Of a stretch of 27,959 nucleotides of DNA, positions 9,505 through 17,591 are shown one piece after another (the stretch's first letter is position 1; every line of letters starts with the position of its first letter). The notes beneath the pieces were generated by a model, which saw only the letters and a list, made by a program, of their open reading frames with translations, was not told the DNA's origin and did no database searches. Source of the DNA: Willaertia magna (lineage: Eukaryota > Heterolobosea > Eutetramitea > Acrasida > Naegleriidae); the NCBI GenBank assembly GCA_902984215.1, contig CADWAF010005733.1, positions 1 to 27,959 of the forward strand. The letters are read 5' to 3'. The translations under genes were made by a program, and so were the position numbers.

Positions 9505-9780
9505 TGAAATTATTTTTGATATTATTCATCTAAATTGTTGAAAAGGATCAAAAGAGTAGCAGTGCGTTCATTAACCAGTCTCTCAGTAATTAATTTTATA
9601 AATACCAGTACAGGTATATTGGTTGGTAGAGTACAAACCGATTACCACTTTAAAGAACTATTTCACTAAACATTTTTTTTTATTAATTTTATTTTTTACC
9701 TTACACAACCACTTCAAACTGTCAACTTTCACATTCCCTTCTACAAATTTAACAGTCATTACTTAACATTTAAAAAAAAA

Positions 9781-10364
9781 ATGACACTTTTAAGAGAATT
9801 ACGACCATTCTTCTTTACACTACTTTTCATCTCAATAACTTATCATTTCACATCTATTTATTTCACTAAACCTTCTTCTAGTATTTCTTCTTCAATTAAC
9901 CCTTCGGAAATACATTCCGAACAATTTATTGACCTGTCACAAGAACATTTGACAACCTCTTCTTCTTTCTTTGTTTTATCTTCGGAATTAAATAAAAATC
10001 AATCTTCAACAAATATTTGTGTAAAAGGAAATATTGATGCAATTAATTGTTGTCCACCACCATATGATAATATTTCTAGAAAATCAAAATTAACAACTTT
10101 TTTACTTTCTTTCTTTTTAGGATTTTTTGGTGTTGACCGTTTTTATTTAGAATTTTATTTAATGGGTATAATTAAATTAATTACATTTGGTGGCGTTGGT
10201 GTAAGTGTTTATTTATAATTTTAATTATTTTAATTTATTTAATTTATTTAATAAAATATTTAAAGATTTGGTGGCTTTTAGATTGGATATTAATTTTAGT
10301 TGGAAATATTAGTGATGTAAGAGGATGTGCTTTAAAAGATGATCTTACACCATCTGATTATTAA
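9781..10364 (+). CDS. TM2-domain membrane protein, two exons
   Basis: Exons 9781-10200 and 10266-10364 flank a 65-nt intron (GTAAGT...TTAAAG) in phase 0, giving 172 residues. Without splicing the frame stops after five intronic codons and loses the second membrane helix. The order is an N-terminal hydrophobic signal or anchor (about 9-28), a Ser/Thr-rich luminal stretch with cysteines at 80, 90 and 91, then the TM2 domain: a first helix (about 104-118), the family's turn motif GVDRFYL (118-124, with the diagnostic DRF), and after the splice IWWLLDWILILVG as the second helix. TM2D proteins of animals share this signal-peptide plus TM2 layout; their DRF loop resembles that of GPCRs, and they are linked to Notch signalling and lysosomal function there. 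Role in amoebae is unknown. An A8 run precedes the ATG. Confidence 0.9.
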
Positions 10365-10471
10365 ATCTATTTATTTATTGTAAATATCTTGTTGTGACTT
10401 TAAAAAAACAAAAATAAACTTTTAATTTTTTGTAAAAAATTGATGTACAACAAATGGCCAAAATTTTGATG

Positions 10472-10511
10472 AATGACAGACAACATGTCATTTTCCCCTT
10501 ACAGTAAAGGG
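10472..10511. repeat. two adjacent short inverted repeats upstream of RhoGEF 1
   Basis: AATGACA (10472-10478) pairs with TGTCATT (10486-10492) across a 7-nt loop. Immediately after it, CCCTT (10496-10500) pairs with AAGGG (10507-10511). They lie about 100-140 bp upstream of the RhoGEF 1 start in a 248-bp gap. Both are short; they could be regulatory dyads or chance. Confidence 0.4.
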
Positions 10512-10612
10512 ATTACAAATATTTTCAAAACAACACTTTCAAAAAAAAGCATCTCTAAAGCCTATCTTCATATCTTCCTCTTTTCATCAATTAAAAAGAA
10601 AGATAAATAATA

Positions 10613-12106
10613 ATGGGACAACAAGCAATTAAACAATGTTTTGGTGGACAAAGAGATCACACAAATATTTATCAATTAACAAAAGAAGATAAAATTAAAT
10701 TAGAGAAAAGAGCTAAAATATTAACAGAAATTGTTACAACAGAAGAGTTTTATGTTAAAGGATTAGAAATAATTGATAATGTTTATAGAAAACCAATGAA
10801 AGAACAGAAAATTATTTCAAACACAAAAATATTAAATCAAATATTTCAATCAGATGCCTTAGATATGATTATTGGTGTAAATCAACATTTTTTAAATTCT
10901 TTAAAGATTTATTATGATTTTATTACAAAAGTAACGATTGAAAATAATACACAATTATTAAATAATAATAAAAATAATAATAAAAAACAAAAAATTAAAG
11001 TGATGGATGACGATGAAATTAAAGAAAGTTTAGCGAATAATACTTTAATCATTAATCATAACACTAATGTCACCACAAATAATTTAACAACAACAACAAA
11101 TAACACTAACACTACTACTATAAATGGACCTGTCAACAATAATAATAATATACAAAATACTGAAATTAAATTTACAACGTTAAGTGAAATATTTCTACAT
11201 CATGCTCATTCATTAAAATTATATTCTACTTATATTCATGGATTTAAAAAACAAATGCAAAGAATTGAAGAAGAAAAAAAGAAAAATAAAAAATTTAATA
11301 ATTTTTTAAAAGAAACAAAAAACTTGTTAAGTGAACAAAAAGAAAGAATTATTGATTTTGAATCTTATTTAATTACACCAATACAAAGAATACCTAGATA
11401 TAGATTATTATTAGAAGATTATATTAAATTTACACCAAGAGAAGATAGAAAACTATTAGAGGCATTAGATTTAATTAAAAATGTTGCTAATTTTATAAAT
11501 GAAACTGAATGTCAAATGGAAAATATTCAAATATTAAGAGAAGTAGTTCATAAATTAAATTTAACTAAATTTATTAAACAAACAAGATATTTATTACTTT
11601 ATTATTCTGAAGAGAATAATAAACCTATATTTTATAAAGAAAATAATAAATTATATCATTGTGAATTATATTTGTGTAATGATGTATTAGTTTTACATAA
11701 AAGATTTGATCAATTTTTAAAATCAAAAGTAGAATTATATACTTTACAATATGAAGATGAAAATATAATGATTACTGACAACAATAACAATACTACAATA
11801 GATAATAGTAATGATAAGAAAACAAATGAAAAGACAAGAAAAAAGTCAACAGTATCAAATAATGGAGCTAGCTCTTCTAACAATGCAAGTACAATAATAA
11901 AGAAAAGAAAGATTGAAATGAATGTAAATAAAGAAAAATTAGAAATTGAATTAGTTTGGATTTTAGATAAAACAAAAAAGAATTTAATTTTATTTTGTAA
12001 AGAGAATACCATATTTGAAGCTTTAGAAAATCAATTACAACAAATTATAAAGATATCCAATGCAAAAATGAATATAAATGACGATGAAGCTAAAGATAAT
12101 AATTAA
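10613..12106 (+). CDS. RhoGEF 1 (DH-PH domain protein)
   Basis: A 497-residue guanine-nucleotide exchange factor that should load GTP onto Rac/Rho-type GTPases. The DH domain spans about 33-300: a first conserved helix (RAKILTEIVTTEEFYVKGLEI), a Thr/Asn-rich insertion at about 108-183, then the most diagnostic part at 250-269 (SYLITPIQRIPRYRLLLEDY). A PH-like domain follows (about 318-495), with CELYLCNDVLVLHKR as its central strands and a second low-complexity insertion splitting it before the C-terminal strands and helix (LIFCKEN... LENQLQQI is approximate). The Gly2 and Cys9 in MGQQAIKQC could allow acylation, but the Ser/Thr usually seen at position 6 is missing, so this is weak. It is a clear paralogue of the gene at 16137-17537. 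Its stop lies 57 bp from the stop of the convergent kinase gene. Confidence 0.9.
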   Translation: MGQQAIKQCFGGQRDHTNIYQLTKEDKIKLEKRAKILTEIVTTEEFYVKGLEIIDNVYRKPMKEQKIISNTKILNQIFQSDALDMIIGVNQHFLNSLKIYYDFITKVTIENNTQLLNNNKNNNKKQKIKVMDDDEIKESLANNTLIINHNTNVTTNNLTTTTNNTNTTTINGPVNNNNNIQNTEIKFTTLSEIFLHHAHSLKLYSTYIHGFKKQMQRIEEEKKKNKKFNNFLKETKNLLSEQKERIIDFESYLITPIQRIPRYRLLLEDYIKFTPREDRKLLEALDLIKNVANFINETECQMENIQILREVVHKLNLTKFIKQTRYLLLYYSEENNKPIFYKENNKLYHCELYLCNDVLVLHKRFDQFLKSKVELYTLQYEDENIMITDNNNNTTIDNSNDKKTNEKTRKKSTVSNNGASSSNNASTIIKKRKIEMNVNKEKLEIELVWILDKTKKNLILFCKENTIFEALENQLQQIIKISNAKMNINDDEAKDNN

Positions 12107-12163
12107 TTTTATTAAATTACAATTGTATAAATAACAATAACTTTTTCTTATTGTAAATAATTT
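12107..12163. terminator. 57-bp convergent 3' region with hairpin and TGTAAA signals
   Basis: The whole gap between the RhoGEF 1 and kinase stops is A/T only apart from a few bases. ACAATAA (12134-12140) and TTATTGT (12148-12154) form a perfect 7-bp inverted repeat. TTGTATAAATAA appears on the + strand and TATTTACAATAAG on the minus strand, so each strand has possible 3'-end processing sequences. The two 3' UTRs very likely overlap. Confidence 0.4.
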
Positions 12164-14065
12164 TTAAAACAAATCACCACCATCTTCTTCACCAATATGA
12201 TCATCATCACCCAAATCATTTAAATCATTCCCTGAAGATATTGTGGAATGTGCACCACTATGATTACCTAATTTGTTATTATTTAAAAAATTCTTATCTT
12301 CCATTTCATTATAAGTAAAACCACAAAACGATGGAGATTGTGATGCTTGAAATGGAGTTTTAGGCATAATTAAAGATTGTTCTTTATCATTTAATAACAT
12401 TATATTTCCATTTAAATTCTCTAAAGGTATTCCTAAATTATTTCCAATAATTTTTTGTAAATTTTCATTTGGATTATCACTCAATGGAGGTTTAAATGGA
12501 GGAGTAATTTGTTTTTGTAACATTAAATCCCAATCAACATCATCAAAGAATGGATGTGATTTAATTTCTTGTATTCCAGCACTTCCTAATCTTTCTTCAG
12601 GTTTCTTTAATAATAATCTATCTAATAAATCAACTAGAACATTCTTTTGTATTGGTTCTTGTAATTTAATACCTTTAATTGGATCATCATCAACTAGAAT
12701 AGTTTTATTTGTTGCTTCAGTAATCTCTTTAGGATAAACAGGATGTGTATGTAATATTTGTTCATATAATTCTTTACGATTTGAACCTCTAAAAGGAGAA
12801 CGACCTGTCAAAAATTCAAACATCAAAACACCAATACTCCAATAATCAACACCTTTACCATGAGGTAAACCTTTAATAATTTCTGGAGATAAATAATCAG
12901 GAGTACCACAAAATGTTTTAGTTTTAACACCAGAACTATTTCCACCAACACTTGTAATACCTTCTTTAGCTAAACCAAAATCTGTTAATTTAATATGTCC
13001 ATCTGCATTTAATAAAATATTTTCAGGTTTTAAATCTCTGTAAATAATATTATTATTATGTAAATATTCAATTGCTAAAATAACTTCACATAAATAGAAT
13101 TTAGATAATTCTAATGTAAATTTATGAACTTTACGTAAATGTCCAAATAATTCTCCTCCAGGAATAAATTGTAAACACATGTATAATTTATCTTCTGCTT
13201 GAAAACTATGATACATTTTAATTATAAATGGATGTCTATGTGTAGATAATACATGTTTCTCTGTTATTGTATGTTCTACTTGATTTCTTCTTTTAATTTC
13301 TGATTTATCTAATACTTTTAATGCATAGATTTGTCTTGTATCTTTCTTTCTAACTAAACATACTTTAGAGAAACTACCTTCTCCAATTACTTTTAATAAT
13401 TCAAATGAATGAATTCCAATCTTTTTACCCATATATGCTGCTAATTGTTGTTGTTGTTGTAATGATGGTGAATCTTGATTATTTGTTATCATTGTAGATG
13501 TAGATGGATTATTATTATCAAATACTTGTTGTTGTTGTAAATTATTATTGACAGGTGACACTGTATTATTATTATTGCTAACAATAGTATTATTGTTATT
13601 AGATAAATTATTATTATTTGGAGAAGAGATATCAAATTGTTGTTTAGAAATAAAATCACCAATAAATGCACCATGTCCATTATAATGTTGACTATTATTA
13701 ATAGGTAATCTATCACTGTATAATTGATAAAATACTTTAATAATTCTTTCTAATTGTTCATCACTTTCACATTCAAATTGATATCTTTTAATAACTTTAA
13801 CTGTTAAAATTGGTTTAGCATCTTTACCTGTTTTACCTGCTGGTTCAATACCAAATATATCATTAACCATAAAGAACCATTGTCTACTTTTTCCTTTCAT
13901 ATTAGAGATACCATCATCACTAAATGTTAATTCTCTTTTTTGTCTTGTACCTCTTCTATTTATTTTAACTAATTCAAAACTAATTCTAGGGGTTTGTTTA
14001 CTAATAACATCTTGACTGGTATCTGATCCTTTTCCACCCCAAATCTTTTCAAAAGATCTTTTCAT
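12164..14065 (-). CDS. PKB/Akt-like AGC serine/threonine kinase
   Basis: A 633-residue kinase. An N-terminal region (about 27-120, with RQWFFMVNDIFGI and a final amphipathic helix) resembles a PH-like fold. A Gln/Asn-rich linker follows (140-210). The AGC kinase domain begins at 221. Visible elements are the glycine loop GEGSFSKV (228-235), ATP lysine K250, catalytic YRDLKPEN (D344), DFG (362-364), activation loop TFCGTPDYLSPE (PDK1-type site T384; SPE instead of the usual APE), and an insert before the last helices (about 451-475). The C-terminal tail has a proline-directed TP (T570) and the hydrophobic motif FCGFTY (580-585, T584), the arrangement expected of kinases activated by PDK1 and TORC2. 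About 50 acidic/Asn-rich residues follow, longer than usual. Such kinases act at the leading edge in chemotaxis. SGK- or S6K-type naming remains possible. Confidence 0.88.
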   Translation of the reverse strand: MKRSFEKIWGGKGSDTSQDVISKQTPRISFELVKINRRGTRQKRELTFSDDGISNMKGKSRQWFFMVNDIFGIEPAGKTGKDAKPILTVKVIKRYQFECESDEQLERIIKVFYQLYSDRLPINNSQHYNGHGAFIGDFISKQQFDISSPNNNNLSNNNNTIVSNNNNTVSPVNNNLQQQQVFDNNNPSTSTMITNNQDSPSLQQQQQLAAYMGKKIGIHSFELLKVIGEGSFSKVCLVRKKDTRQIYALKVLDKSEIKRRNQVEHTITEKHVLSTHRHPFIIKMYHSFQAEDKLYMCLQFIPGGELFGHLRKVHKFTLELSKFYLCEVILAIEYLHNNNIIYRDLKPENILLNADGHIKLTDFGLAKEGITSVGGNSSGVKTKTFCGTPDYLSPEIIKGLPHGKGVDYWSIGVLMFEFLTGRSPFRGSNRKELYEQILHTHPVYPKEITEATNKTILVDDDPIKGIKLQEPIQKNVLVDLLDRLLLKKPEERLGSAGIQEIKSHPFFDDVDWDLMLQKQITPPFKPPLSDNPNENLQKIIGNNLGIPLENLNGNIMLLNDKEQSLIMPKTPFQASQSPSFCGFTYNEMEDKNFLNNNKLGNHSGAHSTISSGNDLNDLGDDDHIGEEDGGDLF

Positions 14066-14403
14066 TTTGTTGTTGTTTTAATATTGTTATAATGTTGTTT
14101 GTACAATGTAATTTATTCCAATATTTTTTTTTAATTTTTTTTTCATTCCAATTGAATATTGTATTTATCTTTTTCTATGATTGACACTTGACACCATTAC
14201 TGAGAATGAAAAAGATTGGAAAACGAGGATGAGAAGAAGGAAAGTTTAATAACAAGGCAAGAGCATATTGGTACTTATAACATGTAAAAAGAAAGTAATT
14301 CAAAATAAGTACTTACAATAAAAAAGACTGATATTTAATTAAAATAATTATTTATTTTAGAAATTATTCATTAATGTAAATAATAACTTGTAAAGACTGA
14401 TAC
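14066..14403. other. 338-bp intergenic region upstream of the kinase gene
   Basis: No gene is seen. On the minus strand there is a good donor-like GTAAGTACTT near 14320 and an acceptor-like TTTTTCATTCTCAG near 14205, so a 5' UTR intron of the kinase gene is possible. An 11-bp sequence TATCAGTCTTT occurs twice on that strand (near 14330 and 14395), once beside the PPR stop. A minus-strand TTGTAAGTAC and A/T runs make up the rest. Confidence 0.4.
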
Positions 14404-15801
14404 TTAATGTTTACCCTTAGTAGTAGATTCATGTAATACACTCTTTAATTTGCTTAATTTTTCATTCTTTTGAGATTTAAATAATTGTTTAACTTGTAAT
14501 CTGTATTCTCTCTTATCTTCCTTATTTTCATTAACAATCTTTCTTAAAGCTTCAACTAATTCAACATTAGGTTCTTTATGATTATAAAGATTTCTCATTT
14601 CTTTCCAATATTTATTAATACGATGCATATTAAAGATTACTTTACGATTAATCTCTTGTTTACTTTCTTGTTTAACAGATTCAGCAACATGAAAACCTTC
14701 TCTATAACATGCTTCTAATAAAAGATAAAAAACAGATTGTGGAGCTCTAATAGTTGGAGTAAGTTTTAAATGATTTTCATATAAATCAAACATTCTATCA
14801 AAAGCATCAAATTGTAAATACTTGTTTAACATATTAACATAAGATAATTGATTAAATGTTACTTGTTCATCATCCATTTGTTTTCTAACTAATTCTACTT
14901 GTTCTAATGTTTGACAAGAAGTAATTAACATATTAAAGAATGGAGTTAAATCAGCTACTTCTTCTTCATTCTTCTTCTTATTAAGATCTAAAGAAGGTAA
15001 AATAGAGAATGCTTTATCTTTAACTAAATTTAAAATATTAACACATTGATCATAATCACCTAAGAAAGAATAACATTTCATTAAAGCACCATACATTTTA
15101 AAATCTATACTATCTTCACCATATAATTGTTTATATTCATTAAATGCAGATTCACATTTATCTCTTTCACCAACATTACCCATATTATTTATATAACTAG
15201 TATAAGCTAATCTTATTAAAATATCTTTATTAGAAATATTATTTTCATCTAATTCAATCTTTTGTTTAAATTGTTTAAAATAATCAGTTGCTCTAACATC
15301 TTCATTTTTATATTTACATGAATTAATCATATAAATTAAAATTGAATATGGAATATCTTTTAATGAATAATCACTTAACATATTTTCATAAATCTCATGT
15401 GATTTATCTGGTTTTAAACTTTTAACCATTGCATTAATTAATGTAGTATAAATTTGAATAGTTGGTTTAACTCCATGGATTTTTAAATCTTGAAGAATGG
15501 TTTCTACTCTCTTTTCAATTGTTGTTGGATTTCTTTTATCTAATGCCATTTGAGATTTACGTAAAAATCTCTTTTCAATTTTTTTAACAGTTTCTTCAGG
15601 TCTTTCATATACTACTGTTTTCATAGATGTTGGTGTTACTCTTTTATTTGCTGTTTTTGGTATTTCAACAAAATTTAATGGTAAAAAGGTGTGAAAAGAT
15701 TTATTTAAAACTACTACTGAAGAAATGGCATGGTTAGTAGCAGTGTTGTTAGTGGTGAAGAAAGAGGAACGAATACTCTTTACACTTAAAGTCTTTCTCA
15801 T
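14404..15801 (-). CDS. mitochondrial pentatricopeptide-repeat (PPR) type protein
   Basis: A 465-residue protein with a basic, Ser/Thr-rich, acid-free N terminus (MRKTLSVKSIRSSFFTT...) typical of a mitochondrial targeting peptide. Helical repeats of PPR type follow: a clear one at about 110-145 (HGVKPTIQIYTTLINAMVK, with the P..YT.LI..... pattern), others around DFKMYGALMKCYSFLGDYDQ, and FNQLSYVNMLNKYLQFDAFD, then VFYLLLEACYREG. The C terminus is charged and helical. PPR proteins bind organellar RNA or sit in the mitoribosome. Which RNA is bound cannot be read here because repeats are degenerate. The start ATG follows eight A residues. The upstream 335-bp gap holds a separate small spliced frame and the promoter of the divergent RhoGEF 2. 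Confidence 0.78.
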   Translation of the reverse strand: MRKTLSVKSIRSSFFTTNNTATNHAISSVVVLNKSFHTFLPLNFVEIPKTANKRVTPTSMKTVVYERPEETVKKIEKRFLRKSQMALDKRNPTTIEKRVETILQDLKIHGVKPTIQIYTTLINAMVKSLKPDKSHEIYENMLSDYSLKDIPYSILIYMINSCKYKNEDVRATDYFKQFKQKIELDENNISNKDILIRLAYTSYINNMGNVGERDKCESAFNEYKQLYGEDSIDFKMYGALMKCYSFLGDYDQCVNILNLVKDKAFSILPSLDLNKKKNEEEVADLTPFFNMLITSCQTLEQVELVRKQMDDEQVTFNQLSYVNMLNKYLQFDAFDRMFDLYENHLKLTPTIRAPQSVFYLLLEACYREGFHVAESVKQESKQEINRKVIFNMHRINKYWKEMRNLYNHKEPNVELVEALRKIVNENKEDKREYRLQVKQLFKSQKNEKLSKLKSVLHESTTKGKH

Positions 15802-15829
15802 TTTTTTTAATGTTCAAAAAAAAATTATT

Positions 15830-15989
15830 TTATTTTTTATATTTCGTTATTGCTGCAATAACAATAAGGTGGCAACAAATTAATGTAAACAGAGCTCATC
15901 ATCATGTTGGGTTAGTTCTTACCTTCTGATTTATTGGGTAAAGGAATTAATTCATTTAGAACAGTACTTCTAGTTGTTTTTATAAACAT
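15830..15989 (-). CDS. possible 29-residue small protein, two exons
   Basis: On the minus strand, ATG at 15989 opens 22 codons ending at an excellent donor (GAAG|GTAAGAACTAAC, exon end 15923). A 70-nt intron ends in TTATTGTTATTGCAG (15853). The second exon (15852-15830) continues in frame for seven codons to TAA. The product begins MFIKTTRSTVLNELIPLPNK and ends ITKYKK, basic and compact. Codon choice (AAA, TTA, AGA, GAA, ACT) matches nearby genes. Both splice sites are better than most in the window. Alternatively this is a 5' UTR intron of the PPR gene, whose ATG is only 29 bp past the stop. I recognise no homologue. Confidence 0.4.
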
Positions 15990-16136
15990 AAATTATTCAT
16001 TCCGATATAAATATTTCTAAACTCAAATGTAATCCACGAATATCTTTAAAAGATTTATATAATTATTGAGATCTTACCCCTTCGACTGAAACAACACCCT
16101 TTGTAATTAAATTTTTAAAGAGAAAGGCAAATAGAT

Positions 16137-17537
16137 ATGTCTATTTTTAGGGTTTTAGGATACACCCATCACTCACAATATCCAAAAGACAGAAAAGCAA
16201 AACAGAAAGAAGAACACAAAGAAAAGAAACAAAAAAAAAACGTCATGTTTTCAACTCTAGTCTATCTTATCCATCTATTTGATGGACCCATCATTTTATT
16301 TATATTTATCTCTTTATTCTATTACATTATAACATTAACTAATAACAATAAAGAAGTAGATGTATCACAATTAATCTTTACATTACAAGAATTAAAAGAT
16401 ACAGAATTATCATATTTAACAGGATTAAGACAATGTAATCAAATGTTTATTGAACCAATACTTAAAAATCAATTAATTACAAATGAATACCTTTGTAATA
16501 GATTAAATGAATTACAAACAATAGAAAATGTAAATTCTAAATTTTATGAAAAATTAACAAAAAAATATCAAAAAAATATTTCAACTTTACAAAAAGAACA
16601 AGTATTTGAATTAATTAATGAAATTGTAAAATTATTTTTATATTTTGCACCTAGTTTTAAATTATATTCTCCTTACATTACAAATTATACAAAAATGATT
16701 GAAGAATTAAAAAAGGAAAAAGAAAATAATTCTAAATTAGTTAAATTATTACAACAACAAAAGTTTAAATGTGAAGAAAAAGGAATGAGAATTACAAATT
16801 TAGAAGGTTTATTAATTACAGCTGTACAACGTATTCCAAGATATAAATTATTATTACAAGATTTACAAAAAAGAATTCCATCTTCAAAAGAATTAGAAAA
16901 ATCAATTCAAATCATTCAATCAATCGCTTGTCATTTAAATTTAAAAGAATTAGAAATGGAAAATCAAAAGAAAACAAAACATTTAATTCATAAATTTAAA
17001 TTACGTAAATTTTTACAACCAAATCGTCATTTATTATTTGATTTTTGTAAAAAAGAAAATTCTACAATTAATTATAAAAATAGAAGTAAGAATTTTAAAG
17101 TTTGTGAATTATTTATTTTTAATGATGTTTTATTAATACATAAAAGATGTGATAGTAAATTATTTGCTAAAGTTGAATTAATCTTTCAACAAGGTTCTAA
17201 AATTATTAGTCCACGTGAATCTGTTAATGATGTTGCAGTTAATACTACAGTAGATGTTAATAATACTTCATTCACTAGTACTACTACCACTGCAGCAGTT
17301 GTAAATAATAACAGTCAACAACAAGTAGTTACAACTCATAAGGTATTTACAATTGATAAACCTAGTCTTACTGTAAATAAGGAAAATATGGAGATTACAA
17401 TTAATTATAGTAATTTAACTGAAGTATCACATAATAAGAAAGTTGAAAAGAATATTATCTTTTCATGTTCTGATAATGGTCAATTAAAATTATTGGAACA
17501 ATATTTAAATAAGTTTGTAGCTCAAGAAAATTTGTAA
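16137..17537 (+). CDS. RhoGEF 2 (DH-PH protein), N terminus uncertain
   Basis: A 466-residue paralogue of the RhoGEF at 10613-12106. The DH domain runs about 76-275: VSQLIFTLQELKDTELSYL at the first helix and LEGLLITAVQRIPRYKLLLQ (222-241) at the signature helix. A PH-like domain follows, with CELFIFNDVLLIHKR as its central strands and a Thr/Ser/Asn/Gln-rich insertion before the final strand and helix (ENIIFSCSDNG is approximate). The DH insertion of RhoGEF 1 is missing here. Residues 1-36 are very basic (KQKEEHKEKKQKK), and 39-68 form a hydrophobic segment (LVYLIHLFDG, IILFIFISLFYYII). A membrane span is unusual for a DH-PH protein. The DNA there is T-rich and ends in ACTAATAACAATAAAG, like an intron tail, but I find no GTA-type donor in the right phase. 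The true start may therefore differ. Stop is 54 bp from the convergent NUFIP1-like gene. Confidence 0.83.
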   Translation: MSIFRVLGYTHHSQYPKDRKAKQKEEHKEKKQKKNVMFSTLVYLIHLFDGPIILFIFISLFYYIITLTNNNKEVDVSQLIFTLQELKDTELSYLTGLRQCNQMFIEPILKNQLITNEYLCNRLNELQTIENVNSKFYEKLTKKYQKNISTLQKEQVFELINEIVKLFLYFAPSFKLYSPYITNYTKMIEELKKEKENNSKLVKLLQQQKFKCEEKGMRITNLEGLLITAVQRIPRYKLLLQDLQKRIPSSKELEKSIQIIQSIACHLNLKELEMENQKKTKHLIHKFKLRKFLQPNRHLLFDFCKKENSTINYKNRSKNFKVCELFIFNDVLLIHKRCDSKLFAKVELIFQQGSKIISPRESVNDVAVNTTVDVNNTSFTSTTTTAAVVNNNSQQQVVTTHKVFTIDKPSLTVNKENMEITINYSNLTEVSHNKKVEKNIIFSCSDNGQLKLLEQYLNKFVAQENL

Positions 17538-17591
17538 AAAAAATTACAAATTTAATAAATTATTATTATAGAAACTATTTATTTTTGTTAT

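Larger units (their letters stand above)
9091..9780. other. 690-bp divergent intergenic region
   Basis: This separates member A (-, start 9090) from the TM2 gene (+, start 9781) and should contain both promoters. It holds a perfect TGACGTCA palindrome at 9159-9166, an imperfect 34/40-bp direct repeat (9427-9460 and 9465-9504), and T/A-rich runs before the TM2 start. A short minus-strand frame near 9300-9360 (NIVGLNEVEQVLSNNPIVPF, then TAA) looks protein-like but has a stop just upstream, no ATG and no nearby acceptor, so I do not call a gene. Confidence 0.6.

Noticed and set aside
9619..9650. GGTTGGTAGAGTA resembling the D-arm/A-box of a tRNA gene
   Set aside because: No B box (GGTTCGAATCC-like) follows and no acceptor stem can be folded.
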